In this document: positions 1 through 15,300 of the stretch, piece by piece
Numbering within the stretch: the first letter of the stretch is position 1
How the letters are laid out: every line of letters starts with the position of its first letter
Assembly (NCBI GenBank): GCA_903813345.2
Contig: CAIIXF020000005.1
Span: 29,021,375-29,085,374 of the forward strand
DNA from: Owenia fusiformis
Taxonomy: Eukaryota; Annelida; Polychaeta; Sabellida; Oweniidae
Length of the DNA stretch: 64,000 nucleotides
Reading direction: 5' to 3'
Position numbers and translations under genes: made by a program
The notes under the pieces: generated by a model
Databases searched by the model: none
Told to the model about the DNA's origin: nothing
Seen by the model: only the letters and a program-made list of their open reading frames with translations

Positions 1-236
1 AGCAGTTCAAATCTTGGGTCTTGTCTATTAAATCTTTAGTCGTAGAAACTGGGGTAATTTTACGGGAATTGCACCTGCCAATATTTTCATAAAATGGGTT
101 CTAAAATAGTGCAAGTTTCCAATGGACACATATATGATGACCAACCACAAGCTAAATGTCAATTTGACACATGAATCTCAGCATAATTCTCCACTTGAGG
201 CAAATTTGCCATGCTAGACTGCAAAGAGTTAAGAGT

Positions 237-370
237 CTATTTCTGACAATGTCTCTGCTTCCACTCCTCTCGGGTCTTATTGGCATGTTGTATATGCTGA
301 ACCTGTTGGGGTAGGTCAGAGTCCCACACTGCTATACAACCATAAAGGTTATCAATATCATTGTCTGACA
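237..370 (-). CDS. LRRK2: LRRK terminal exon 32 (stop at 237-239)
   Basis: 134 nt encoding [17 protein letters not shown] and a charged tail ending HCQK before TAG. Human LRRK2 ends similarly after LTVWDINLPHEVQNL. The 3' UTR continues toward base 1; no AATAAA was seen on the minus strand before the window ends. Confidence 0.94.
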
Positions 371-3300
371 CTGTAATACAAGAAAGACACACAACGTTAA
401 TAAAACTGCATATAGCACAATTTGAACAATGTTAAAGCTACATTAGTATATCTTTTGATACACATTGCTTTCAGCGATATATACAGTTTATTATCGACAT
501 TGGTTAAAAAGTAACCTCATGCATAGTCTTGCATAAAAGCTCTACACCTCTACACCTCCTACATACTTCTGAACAATGAGGTGGGGAAGAGGGGAGTGTC
601 TGGAGCATAATACAAGACAAGAGGGGTCTGATCTTTTGATCAATTAGTTTTGAAAAATTGGTTTCATGATCTGGGCCTAAAATATTATTGAAAAATTGGT
701 TCCAATTATTTACACATTTTTCCCTCTATTGTCTTAACTTCAAAAACATAAACCATCAAGATGTGATGAGATGAAACCTACACTTACATGAAGTACTGCT
801 CTGGGTGTCTTGGTTACAAAGGAATCCTAGGCCAGCTGTTAATACCCCTGAGAATCTGTTATTGCCATCTAGAAATAGGAACAGAATAGAACTAGTATTC
901 AAGTTATTTTCCGAATGGACAGATGAATGAACTGACTGACTGACGGACGGACAGGGGGCTTCACTATATCCCTACCGAACTCTGTTCGTTGAGATAACTA
1001 GGAGAACAAAAAATTGTAAAATGAGGCATTTAAATAGACATATTTTTAGTACTGACATATAACACTGACCTATCTCTTTAAATCCTTAATTTAAAAATAA
1101 CACTTATCTTCCGGTAACTGTTAATGTGACAGTGACCCCCATGACCCCATACCTTCAAGAAGCCTTACAATATCACAATAAGACATATCCTTTTATTGAA
1201 CTTTTGGTTTGACCTATAAATGTGACCTTAACCTCTACAGTATTTACTAATATAATATTTCTACCAAACCTGAATAAACCTTTATTTCTATGTACACTGT
1301 TTATCATTTTGATATCATACCTTGTGATTGAGCTGCTATTATATGCCTCACCGCGGAGGCATGGCGCTGAATAATGGATATTGCACTTAAAGTTATTGCA
1401 TCGAATAAAACAAGATGGCCACCTCCTGTACCGACCCAGAGGCTGCTGCGGGACTGGAGCATTAGGGATGTTATTCGAGAATCAATGGACAGACAACTTT
1501 GACCAGATTTCCTAAAAAATTAAATATAAGACATTACAAGAATTGAGAAAATAGCACAATCTGCTCATTCAATCTCTTAAAGTTCTATGAGATAGAGGAG
1601 CATTTGAAATGCATAACAAACTCCCATAAATCATATATTATAATAGTATTTTGTTCTAAGTTGACATCAATTACTTGAGTATTTGTGCTAAGTTGACATC
1701 AACTACTGGAGTATTTGTTCTAAGTTGACATCACTTACTTGAGTATTTGTTCTAAACTGACATCACTAACTTGAGTATTTGATCTAAGTTGACATCAAAT
1801 ACTTGAGTATTTGTTCCAAGTTGACATCACTTACTTGAGTATTTGTTCTATATCTACAGTGCTTCTACAGACTCCCTTCCTAATATCCCATATCTGAAGT
1901 ATTGCACTTCCCCTGGTTGAGAGATACATCTGAGACTGTTTAACACACAAACAGCTCACCAACAGTCTTTCATTGCTAAAATTCAGAAACATGAGTGTTA
2001 TTGTGGCTGAATGTTGCAAATAGGCATGGGTAAATAAAGATCTTAGATAATGATGCTTTGGTAGAATCATTTACTTGACAAATTGCCACTACCTTGTAAG
2101 ATTTTTGTAAATTGTTACAGACGTTGAACGCCAACTGTTACAGACGCCAAACTCTGAACACCGACCATAAAACAGTGTCCAAAAAGGATTTTTTGAGAAA
2201 GTCCTAATGAATGAATGCTACTCACTATGAGGCAGGTGCTGTGTCCCATACGCCATCTATCCTGTGTGTATGGTCATTGGATATCTTCATTGCAACAACA
2301 CGACTGCCACACCCGATATACACCCTATTATTGGTTATGCAACAGCATTTGATTGGTTCTCCAGCATTACCCAGTTTTACCAGTTCTGGTTCAACATTTT
2401 TGTCCTGAAAATTGACAAATAGGTCAGCATTAGACAACAAGGCATTAACATGCAAATGTCACCATCTGCCATTTGTTACAGATGCTGAACCCAAACTGCT
2501 AAACGCCGGCCACAGAAAGTTGGAAACTATAACAATATGACATACTAAGAATTAAATAATATATGGTATGAAGGAAAGAGACAGAAAAATAATTCTGGCT
2601 TTTCTACTCAGAATTTTATCTGTTATATTTCAGCAAGTCTGCCAACAAATTCAGGATCAAGAATCAATTTACAAGAACAAAAGGCAATTTTATCTGACAA
2701 GTGTGACCTTTGTGATACAATGCTACATGTCTTTGCTAAGCTACAAGTAGCATATACAGTAGCACCAAACATGTACTATCAATCGAACCATGGACTCTCT
2801 TAAAAGCCCATGATTGGACTATACAGAATGGCATGGAAAATAGGGAAGTGCTAGCTATGGAGGGAGATAAAGCAATAAGATCGCAATGCCAAAACCTTAC
2901 AGAAAAATATTTGAACAGAATATGTAAATGCTGAACATTTACAAGATTTGAACAAAAGAACCATTAGCCATATTTTGGGTTCACCAGTTAATGCATTCAC
3001 TTCATGGGTGTTAGTAAGGGGTAGGTCACATGATCATGTACAACAAGTATGATTGGTTAGACATGGTCACATGACCCATATCATGGTTCCTTTACTTACT
3101 TTAGTGACATGTTTAGCATTGTATAACACCAGGTGACCATCTGCCAGTCCTGCAAGCAACACATCTGTGTCTGATGCACTAAAACAAGGCGACAAAAATA
3201 CTAAAATAGTCAGTTAGAAAACAATGGTGACTTATAATATCTGTATTTACAGAACAAAATGTATATCTCGTACATTTGCATACCAAATCAACAATATGCA

Positions 3301-6300
3301 ATATCATTATGATGAAATAAATTGATATCAAAAATTCAACTTTGACGGTAAGACATACCCAGCTTTATACTGTTGAAGACACAAAACTGAGTCCGACAGC
3401 CTCCTAAGGCTATGTATGGCCTGGTGTTTCTTGGTGTCATACACCCAAATCTTGCCTGACTGTGACCCTACGACAATGGTATTTACACCCAGTGATGTCA
3501 TACACAGTATCCTAGAGTCCTTGAATATCAAACCCTGTAAATAAGTTATATACTGTACGTTTAAGGCAGACAGTGTGAGATTGTCCTTTGCTAGCAGTAG
3601 TGTTTTTTAGTTATTTTTGAGCAAATGAACACTTTCAATTATCCCTTCCTTACTTAAGGAGATGCCCATATATACTGTGTAATGAACTGTACCCATTTTT
3701 CCATGAATGCCAACGAAGTGCTAATTTGAGGATGATACATTTAAGTGTGGATTATGACTTTGATTAATACAATGAAACCTGTATATCCGAACACCTCTCT
3801 AATCTGAACACCTCCCAATGTGAGAATTTTTCTCATTCCAAAATACAACTTGTATCTCCCATTGACATAAGTGTTTATAAAACATTGAAATGTGAACACC
3901 TAATCCGAATACTTTTAGATGGTTCCAGAGGCATTCAGATTAAACAGTATACTGTACTCTAAATCATTCCTACAACGAGGGGCATAGCCAGTATTTTAGA
4001 TAAGGCGAGGCAAAAATTAATTGGGGAGGCAAATTTAGACTTAAGGAGGTATATTACTATCTTAAGAATTATACTTGTGTAATATTTTGATGAGGCAGTT
4101 GCCTTGCATGGCTCATGAAATGCTATGCCCATGTTACCTTTAATGAACCCATTCATACACAGTTATAGTGCATTTCAATAGTAGAGTAAAACCTGTGTAT
4201 GTAGTGAACACCTATGAAGCAACATAAACATGTTCACTGTAGGTAGGTGTTCACTACAGAGAGGTGATTTTATGAAGGAAACAATGTTAAATGTGTTTTG
4301 AGGTGGTGTTCCCTAAACTCAGGTGTTCACTAGAGAGCTGTTCACTAAGACAGGTATTACTGTATATGTAATTTTACCTTAACCTCCATGGCAGAGTCAG
4401 TCAGCTTTACCCATGATATTTGTACACAGTCTTTGTCACCACTCCCCACCCAGAGCTCAAGCCTTCCATCTCCACAGCTCTGTAAACACAATGTGTTTGT
4501 ATGGGAGTGTACATGTACATATCACAGAATTGAAGTCTTACATTTGAACATGTCACATTACTACTCATCTGTGCATTAAACATGCACATACAGAATTATT
4601 CTGTGATATTAATGTTCTTGTTTAATGTTTCACATCCCAAAAGTTTGTATGTGAAACGAAATTAATAAATAGTACTATAATTGCAAAATATATTCTTTTC
4701 TGTCTTTGTCTACAAAACATATTATTTTCAATACATATTCTATACATATTTAAGAGGTCTTACCCTAACTGTCATGCACTCGACTGTGAGGCCCTTAGAG
4801 ACGGGGATAATACTCTTCAGACAGAGCAACTCAGCACTGTTCAGGCTCTCAAACAGCTCATGAGACTAAAATACAAACAAGGTTGCAATATTATTATGTA
4901 GCATGCAAAATCACGGAGGAATCAACAAGGAATAAATTGAAAATATAAGCACATGTGTCAAAAGAGAGAAATCTACCAAAAAGAAAAAGAAATATCTAAA
5001 AGAACAAATGACTGTAAAGAATCACACGCCTTACATCCCAAAAAATGATCTAACATGTCACAAAGAAACAATGTCTAATCTGCCCCGCCCATGCACACCG
5101 TAAAAAGAAGAAATATCTAAGAGTACAAATATTTAAAAGTGCCAACGAGAGAAAGCGAAGAGATTGCAAAACACACTAAGAAAAAAAAAGATCCAAGAGT
5201 CCAAGTATAACACTGAAAGTGTTTTGAATATTCAAATGACCTGGGCTCCAATATAGCAAATACATGTACAGACTGTAGGGTTAAATTTAAAAGTGAATGC
5301 ACCTTAAATCACTGCAAAAAGGATGCTCCATTCCCTCATTTGTTTCATATTTTCATATGCATTTCTCTGATTTTTGTTGTTAATAAGAGGAGAGAAAACC
5401 CCAGAATTCATAAATGAGATATATATATAAGAATGAGAGGTTCATCTCTGAATTCTGGGAAATTTCCTCTATTGTTGATCTGCAAGATTCCTTTTTAAAT
5501 GTGGATAGAATTGGGAAATGTGACTCACCGTAGGTCGACTTTCAGGTGTTTGCAGTAAACACTGGTCTAGTAGTTCCTGTAGGTCTGGCCATGGAGCACA
5601 GGACTTAGTTGTGATTGGCTCAATAGCTTTGCCCTGAGGGTAAAATCGGAGAAATAATTATAGGTGAACAACTAGAAAAACAGCAACTCCACGGAGTAGC
5701 AAATCCCACCGAACAAAACATATTATGCTTATTATAGCTAGTGTAAATGTTGAAATGTTTGTGCACTTTGTGATAGAAGCATGAAATTTGGCACAAAGTT
5801 AGTTTATACCATTGTGAACTAGGCAATCATCATTTTAAATTTGAACCAAATCCGTTCACTGGTATATGAGTTATCAAAGATTACGTTTTTACGAATATGG
5901 GCCGCCATCTTGAAATTCAGCCCCATCTTGAAAATTATTTCTTGAACAGAGCTACTGTGTCCCTAGGCATAATCATATAAAATTTCAACCAAATCTGTTC
6001 ACTGGTATTTGAGTTATCAAAGATTACGTTTTTTTACGAAAAATTGCCGCCATTTCGAACATAGCTACTGTGTCCCTAAGCATCATCATATAAAATTTGA
6101 ACCAAATCTGTTCACTGGTATTTGAGTTATCAAAGATTACATATTTTTATGAAAAATGGCCACCATTTTGAAATTAAGCGGCCATCTTGAAAATGTTTTG
6201 TCGACCATAGCTACTGTGTCCCTAAGCATCATCATATAAAATTTGAACCAAATCCGTTCACTGGTATATGAGTTATCAAAGATTGCATATTTTTACAAAA

Positions 6301-9300
6301 ATGGCCGCCATTTTGAAATTAAGCGGCCATCTTGAAAATCTCTTTTTGTGCGAAACTCCTTTGTCCCTAGGCATCAGCATATAAAATTTGAACCAAATCC
6401 GCAAACTAGTATTTGAGTTATTAAAGATTACATTTTTTATGAAAAATGGTGGCCATTTTGAATTCAGTGGCCATATTGAAAATTCCTTCTCGAGCAGAGG
6501 TCCTACACCCATAAGGCATAAGCCTATAAAATTTGAATCAAATCCATGAAACGGTATTTGAGTTATCGCCTGGACAAACAGACGGACGGACGAATGGACG
6601 AACGGACGGCTTTCCTATATCCCTCTCGAACTTCGTTCGGTGGGATAATTATATGAATATGAAGAGCATGAGTATAATATCAATGGATGTATGTTTGCTT
6701 TTAATCTTTCTATTACATATCACTGTAATTTTAAGATAAGTAATGTATTTTTCACATATGCCTGCACATCATGTATTTTCAGTTGAATTGATCACATTAT
6801 GTTTGACATATAGATTATACTTATGCCATGTTACTGGCTTTTCAATAAAAAGTTTCTATAATTTTATAATTTCAGGGGATTTGTAAAACATAGTTACTAA
6901 TGGAGCATAAACATTTAAATATCTTAAACAGAAGGGAGTTACTGTGTATCTACCTTTAGAACAGCTTCATCTAGTTCACTCCGAAAGGCCAGTTCATCAA
7001 ATGGATGACGTCCACCAGTTACTAATTCATACAAGGTAATCCCAAAGGAAAATATGTCTGCCTAAAAATTTAAAATACATGTGTATTAGTAGTTGTGAAA
7101 TAATGTTTCCTTAATCACCTTTGGTGTCCCTAAAAAGTGTTACATTTGCGAGATGTGCACTTACAGAGGTGTTCTACTTTTGCAGTTTCATTGTACATTA
7201 ATACCCTTGTTAAAACCGTCTACGACACATTTAAACCCCCCTCAAAGCTTGTTCGCTTCGCTCACTTCGTACACTCACAAAATACGCCACTGCTGGGGGA
7301 TGTTTCATTTTCCCCCTGATTTGACCCATGATTAGAAAAGCCATATACAGTGTAGGAAATAAGCATTCTTTGTGCCTGGACAAATTTTTCCAGTCATTTT
7401 GAAACACTCCAGACAAATTGTACACATATTTGAAGATCAAAAATATTGTTGATAAAGAGCACTGGGTTCTTAATGGTTCATTCAGTTCAACTTGATAAAT
7501 TGGTTGGTGTCTATCAGTAAATGGGGAGGGGGTGCTTTGAGGAGTAAAAAGGTTATTTGCTTTGAGAAGAATTTGTTTCTCCGATAAATACAATAGGCTA
7601 TAGAAGGCTTATTTGTTTTGCAACAAGCCAAAAAACAATACCTACAACAGTGCGATGCATTCAACTTCAAATTGGGGAAAGACAAATAAATCAAAATGTG
7701 CTTACATGTAATTAGTATAGGATTGAGGGTTATTTACCAGATTAAGGTAAACTGCACAAAATACTCAGAATAAAATTGATCATGAAAGAGAATATGGGTA
7801 CCTCTAGTGTATACGGCTCTCCCCTGGCCACCTCTGGTGCTCTGTACCCCGGGGTGCCCTCAGAAGATGACAGGCCATAAGGTGCCGCAAACCTGGATAT
7901 ACCATAATCTGAGATCTTTGCAGTTATCTGGAACAAGATAAAATAAGATGAAGTAATGCCACAAGATGATAAATGGATCTTAAATAGATCATGAAATAAA
8001 TGGGTACTTTAAATCACATTTTGCACCTAGTGTTCCAAAATTCATTCAAAGATAAAAGTTTTCCTTTAATTTTTCATTCATGATTACTAGCCCGGCAATA
8101 ACTATGCTTGATCTATAATAACGATAATGGATTCCAGTCCATAAATACAAATCTTAAGGAGAAAATGAAGAAAGATTGAGAAAACTTTGGTTGCGTCATA
8201 GGAATTTCAGACCTAGATCTACTGATCATGAATTTTCTAATACCATGACATTTTTATACATTCTGAAAGAGAAGCTAGCCAAATTCAAAAGTAACTGAAA
8301 CTGGACCTCAAGGTCAGTGATAATGTTGCACCGTGAATGACAGTGAGGTTTACATACCACAGCACTAAGTGAGAGGCTAAAGATGAGGACATTATCGGGC
8401 TTCATGTCTCTGTAGATCACTAGGTGCTGGTGCAGGTAACTCAGCCCATCTGCAACCTGAAACATTTCATGGAGATTGCTGTTGTAGTACTTCAAAGGTG
8501 ATATGGATCATTGAGGTCTCTGTTAAATCATTGAGCTAGATTGTGAGTTTGTTTTTCTTGAATGGCTGTGCAAGAATTACAACAATCCCCAGTCACAAAA
8601 TGATAAAGATAACAATATATCACCACTTCTTGGTTGAGATAGTTATGAGATAACAATGTACATGTATGTTATTTACCTGTACTGCAATGCGGTGCTGTAT
8701 ATGCCTTGTGATTGTTCTACCCGCCTTCAATAGTGACCCCAGTGAGCCAAGAGGGGCTAGTTCAAGCACCAGTACTCTGGGATGTAGCCCTATAGCCACC
8801 ATTGACAGAATGCTAGGGTGATTCAGTCGTCTCAGTATTGTCACCTTATAAACACATGAAATAGACCTTTGTAATAAATGTTATGCAAGGGGATACATTC
8901 AAAGTTAAACAATCCTTGCCTTTTCTAGACTCACAACAACACAATTAATAATACTTGATATCGAAAAATTAAAAATGATAAAAAGGAAAATTGATAAAGA
9001 TACATCATTGTATTTTCCTACCTCTTGTCGCATCATCTTATGTGGGTGAATATCTCCTAACGTATTGTAGACTTTGGCAGCAATTGTTTGTTGGTTGTAG
9101 CGCCCTCTATACACAGAGCCATAACTCCCATCCCCAAGAGCATATTCTTGACTAGACAAAACAAGAACAACATATGTTTGGATTATAAATTATCAAAAAT
9201 ATGAAAAATGGACATTTGATTACTGAATACATAGGACAAAAAAAGATTTACTTCTCATTTAATCAATAACCAAAAACATTTGATAATATATATAAGTTTT

Positions 9301-12300
9301 GAAAATTGTAAGACAGAAGTGTTATATCAGTGTACATGTATAGATGGCAGGTCAGATCTTGATTATTCGCCCATTCTTACTAATTTTATATATAATGATA
9401 AATACACATAATATAAATATACAGTGTATATAAATATGTATTGCAACAATCAATAATACTAGAAATCGGCAACTCCACGGAGTAGCAAATCCCAACGAAC
9501 ACTATATGAATTTTACAAGGTCCTAATCATAAAAACGCTACAATATTTGCAATCTACTCTAAATTGCCTTTCATTTGAGTATAATAAAGCTATACTTCAA
9601 AAACATCTCAAAATTAACACAAATTTCAGTTTTCACAGCCTCTGGGAGTCAGGGTGAAAACGAAGGATATATGTGAAATAGATACATGTTGTGAATATAC
9701 AAATAATAATAATTATATTTTATTAATTTTATTCAAATAATATTATTTGTTATTTTTGTTTAAAATGAAAAACATAAGATTTTTGGAAAAAAAATTTTGC
9801 GTAAAACTATTTACCAATATACATATTTCCACAAAATAAGAAGAAAATCAGTCTACTAGTATTTGATTTATCTTTCGAATGGATGAATGGAGGACAGAAG
9901 GACGGACGGGTTCACTATATGTAATGTAGTCATAACCACAAAGTGTAAACATCACAATTATATACTGTTGTGTTGCCTAGACCACATACTTTGTTATATG
10001 GACATTTAGATTGAAAAGAGAAACTGATTGTCTAAATATATTTTGATTGAAAAAGTTGATTTCTTAATTTTACCCCTTGGTGATGAAAGGGTTATATCTT
10101 ACTTTGCATTTTGTGACAATTCAAATGGAGGTTAGATTCTTAAAGCTGACACTCTCAGCTTTCCAACTGTGTATTGGAACCTTAATACAGAAGACGTAAT
10201 TTAAAAATCACGAAGGAGCGCACTTAAAGGGTCTATTTTGTTCAAGTATTACCTTTGCACAAGTATGAGCTGGTCTTCATTCAGGATATACTTTGGGTCA
10301 AAGTCACATAGCATTACATCAGGTGCTAAATCTACCAGCTTTATTACATCTTCATGATTGGGACATGTGACCACTTCATCCAACTCTGATTGGTCAATCA
10401 AGCTAGCCAATGAGAATAGATGGGGCTCTCCTGAAACATAGGTATGGAGCAATTAGGACATGTGACCACTTTATCCAACTCTGATTGGTCAATCAAGCTA
10501 GCCAATGAGAATCGATGTTTTCATTCAAAATTCAGCAATTGGTTGCAACCATTAGAATCATTTACAGGACTTGTATATATGTAATCATCTGTAGAACTTG
10601 GTAAGCTTTAACGTGTGTATGAATTTTCTGATGATGTGTGATGACCTTTTCACATTTCTGCTTGATTGATGCTATGGCAACTACATGTATGTCCACTGTG
10701 TTGCCATAACAACAATGATGGATAATGCTATAATAAAATTCTAACACTATATTTGAACTCAGCATGTAATCTTATCAACAATGAAACCTTTAATATAAAT
10801 GTTCTTATACAGTATAATGAAGAGATACAACATGTCATAGGTTTGAAGTTTGAAAATTACAAACCATTCAAATTGCTCAATTTGATAAATTTTAAGAAAG
10901 TTCAGAAACCATAGATGGTAAGGAGCAGCCATCATACATCGCATAATTATAATACATACATGTACATACTTTTGGCATTAAATAACTTTGATATTACTGA
11001 TTTGTTGTTGCTATGGTAACCACTAGCTTGTTTTACCATAGCAACCGTTGTGTAAAGTTAATTTTTTCCATTGCAGACAAACTGGATTATAGTATTCTTA
11101 AAATCAGACACCATATTTGCAACCAAGAAAATATTGTCCACCATTTTTTTTACAAATGTTCATAAATATGCATTATTTTGGGTGTTGAGGACTTTAATAT
11201 ACAGACACACAAATTAATCAATATTGTTTCATAATTCTTTGACATTTTTATTTTTATTTTTGCTTTTGTACCAAAGTCCCCACAGCAATAAGAAGTTAAT
11301 TTTTTGCTGTGCACATCTTCAAACACCCAAGAAGTGTAAAATGCACATAAAAGAGTTCAAGAACAAGCACTTACATTCACCAATGAATAGTTAAACTTAA
11401 ATTTTAGCCAGTGTACAAGCACCAGCACAAGCTGTCGCCAGTATGAATTAAATTCAATAGATAAATCTTATCAAGTACACATGGTGTATATAATGGTCTA
11501 TGTAAGATAAAAAATAATCATTGTGGCTTAATGAATAAGAGTTGATGAATAAAATTTATGAACTTAGGCCTACATAACAAATATAAAACTTGGATAAAAT
11601 AAGGTGAACTTTTACATACAATATCTTAAATACTCTTGTAAGAATCTAGCTACTGAAGATACACTTAATTTGGCTCCCGTTTTAATATGACGCAGGGCTC
11701 TCGCCAGGCTTTTAGACTGTGGCGCAGCACCACACTCTATTTAGCTCCCTCCACACCCTATTGGCAAATCATGACTGTTTCCACAGTCTAAACTTGACTG
11801 AATATACAATACTGCATAACATGAAATATTGCCGTGGATATAAAGTTGCCGATTGCCGAATGTAAAACAGAAACGGCAACATAAAATTCGGAAATATAAT
11901 TAAGTAATTGTGGGCGATAATATGGTAGTTGTCTAACGTGTGTCAACTTACTGTAATAGGGTAATTTTCTAACGAGTATCAGCTTACTATACTTTAACAA
12001 AAATCATAAATAAAATACGATAAAATCGAAGCTTTATTCCCCAGCATAAAATTACAATAAAAAGTCATGTTAAAAAGTTAAAATGTCAGAAGATCTAATT
12101 GTATCCAAGTGCTTTGGAAATCCCAGTATTAAAAGTTTTTAATCCCGATATTAAAAGTTTTAATCCTGTTATTAATTGCCTACATAACAAATATAAAACT
12201 TGGATAAAATAAGGTGAACTTTTACATACAATATCTTAAATACTCTTGTAAGAATCTAGCTACTGAAGATACACTTAATTTGGCTCCCGTTTTAATATGA

Positions 12301-15300
12301 CGCAGGGCTCTCGCCAGGCTTTTAGACTGTGGCGCAGCACCACACTCTATTTAGCTCCCTCCACACCCTATTGGCAAATCATGACTGTTTCCAAAGTCTA
12401 AACTTGACTGAATATACAATACTGTATAACATGAAATATTGCCGTGGATATAAAGTTGCCGATTGCCGAATGTAAAACAGAAACGGCAACATAAAATTCG
12501 GAAATATAATTAAGTAATTGTGGGCGATAATATGGTAGTTGTCTAACGTGTGTCAACTTACTGTAATAGGGTAATTTTCTAACGAGTATCAGCTTACTAT
12601 ACTTTAACAAAAATCATAAATAAAATACGATAAAATCGAAGCTTTATTCCCCAGCATAAAATTACAATAAAAAGTCATGTTAAAAAGTTAAAATGTCAGA
12701 AGATCTAATTGTATCCAAGTGCTTTGGAAATCCCAGTATTAAAAGTTTTTAATCCCGATATTAAAAGTTTTAATCCTGTTATTAATTGTCTATCGAATGC
12801 GGGTAATCACTCAAATTGTCACTCATAATGTCAGGATGTCAGGTTTTCTGAGTCAGTAAAATGAAGGTGATTAAAATTCAGTTGTAAATCAAAATTATAT
12901 TAGAGGTGTCAACTTAGCAATATTTTATTTGGCTTTACATCAGAGGTGTCAGGTCGGCAAACTTTTATTCAGCAATAACAATTTTAATCCAATTCGGAAA
13001 ATAAAGCACCCGGATTTAATACATGTTATACAGTAATAGCATGTAACAAGACACACAGTGATAAATATCGCACTTTGAAGAGCAAACTGGCCACCATGCA
13101 ATTTACCCAGCATGGCCAAAACCTAATCAGACCTTGGCACTAGTCTGCTCTTGCATCTGTAAACATTTCAAGTTGACAAGGTTAGCGGTTTTCCTGCAAT
13201 TTTGATGACAAGAATTTATTTGTAGTCTCGAACTTTGGGAAAATTTAGATAACATCGTTTGTGACCTAATTTGATGACCTTCGACCTTGAAAATTTAATT
13301 TTTTTAGACCTCAGTAGGTGTTTTGTAATTAAGCTGACCTAAATTTAAATCCAAAATATCAATTTAGAAAATCAACTTTTTTGACCTTTTCAAGGTCACT
13401 GAAGGTGAATGAAAGGTCAAATCTGAAATCTAAGGTCAGATTTGAACTTCTGAGAACTTGTAGATGTTTTTAAAAAAAAAATTGGGTCAATTTGGAGCAA
13501 GTTGAAAAATTCAAAATGGCCGCCAAATTGAAAAATTCAAAATGGCCACCATGTAATTCAGCCAGCATACCCAAAACCTAATCAGATCTTGGCAATAGTC
13601 TGCTCTTGCATCTGTAAAAATTTCAAGTTGAACGGATAAGTGGTTTTCCTGGAATTTTGATGACAAGATTTGTTGAAAAATTCAAAATGGCCGCCACGTA
13701 GTTTACCCAGCATGCCCTAAACCTAATCAGATCTTGGCACTAGTCTGCTATTGCATGTGTAAAAATTTCAAGTTGAACAGGTTAGCGGTTTTCTTGGAAT
13801 TTTGATGACAAGAATTGATTTGTAGTCTCAAACTTTGAGAAACTTGGATAACATCATTTGTGACCTAGTTTAATGACCTTGACCTTCGACCTTGAAAATT
13901 TAACTTTTTCAGACCTCAGTAGGTGTTTTGTAATTAAGCTGACCTAAATTTAAATCCAAAATATCAATTTAGAAAATCAACTTTTTTGACCTTTTCAAGG
14001 TCACTGAAGGTGAATGAAAGGTCAAATCTGAAATCTAAGGTCAGATTTGAACTTCTGAGAACTTGTAGATGTTTTTAATTTGGTCAATTTGGAGCAAGTT
14101 GAAAAATTCAAAATGGCTGCCAAATTGAAAAATTCAAAATGGCCACCATGTAATTCAGCCAGCATACCCAAAACCTAATCAGATCTTGGCAATAGTCTGC
14201 TCTTGCATCTGTAAAAATTTCAAGTTGAACGGATAAGTGGTTTTCCTGGAATTTTGATGACAAGATTTGTTGAAAAATTCAAAATGGCCGCCACGTAGTT
14301 TACCCAGCATGCCCTTAACCTAATCAGATCTTGGTACTTGTCTGCTCTTGCATCTGTAAAAATTTCAAGTTGAACAGGTAAGCAGTTATCTTGGAAATTT
14401 GATGACAAGATTTGGTTTATGTCCCGCCCGCCCGCCCGCACGCCCGCCCGCCCAACAGCACAAGACGACGGCAATATAGCACTTTTTCAAAGTGCGATAA
14501 AAAGGATAAACATATCATGAATATGATTTATCACGATTGAACGGTTATTCTGAAGAGGTTAGCACCACGTCCTAAATATTTCCTGGTGACAGCCCTGTGA
14601 CGGATTGACGGATTCAGAAAATCTGCCAAATTAAGAATCCGTCAAATTTCAGTTTGGAATTTTTGTCCAATGCACTTCAGAAATTAAACTCCAGGGGCCC
14701 CTTTTCCTGTCAACATGTCATCAATTCTACATTTTTCCAAAAGAAATGCAGAAAATTTCTTTGTAAACATCTGTAATAACATATACAAAAATTAAACTTC
14801 AGTCCTGAATCCGCCAAATTAAATAGCCACCAAATATTGAAGATAGTTCAAATCAGGAGTCTAGTTTGCAGTCTTTTTATAATTGACAAAATCTAAGACC
14901 TCATCCTCTGATATTGATTCTAGTCAATGATGACAAAGAAAATATATACACATTCTTTACAATTATCAATAGTGTTTTCCTAAATTGACTTGAAATCTGG
15001 ATATTATCATATTGAAGTTTTTACTTTCAAAAGAATAATTGTTAAACTTGGTCCATTATCATCATCATCCTCATTTGAGTCATGATGCATGCCCACTTTA
15101 TGTTAATAAACATCTATATTTCAGATGTCACTTTATGGTAATAAGAAGATAATTTTAAATTTGAATGTGATTCAGATCATGAGGGTGATCATCAGCACAG
15201 AAGTTATTTATGATAGCCCAGACACACTCAATAGATTAGAATTCTAAATGATATTGGGTTGTGAACAATTTCACATTCAGGAATAGCATAACATGGACTT

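Noticed and set aside
7231-7593. 120-codon minus-strand open frame in intron 21
   Set aside because: No recognisable domain; it overlaps a dispersed repeat, and its codons show no coding pattern I could detect.
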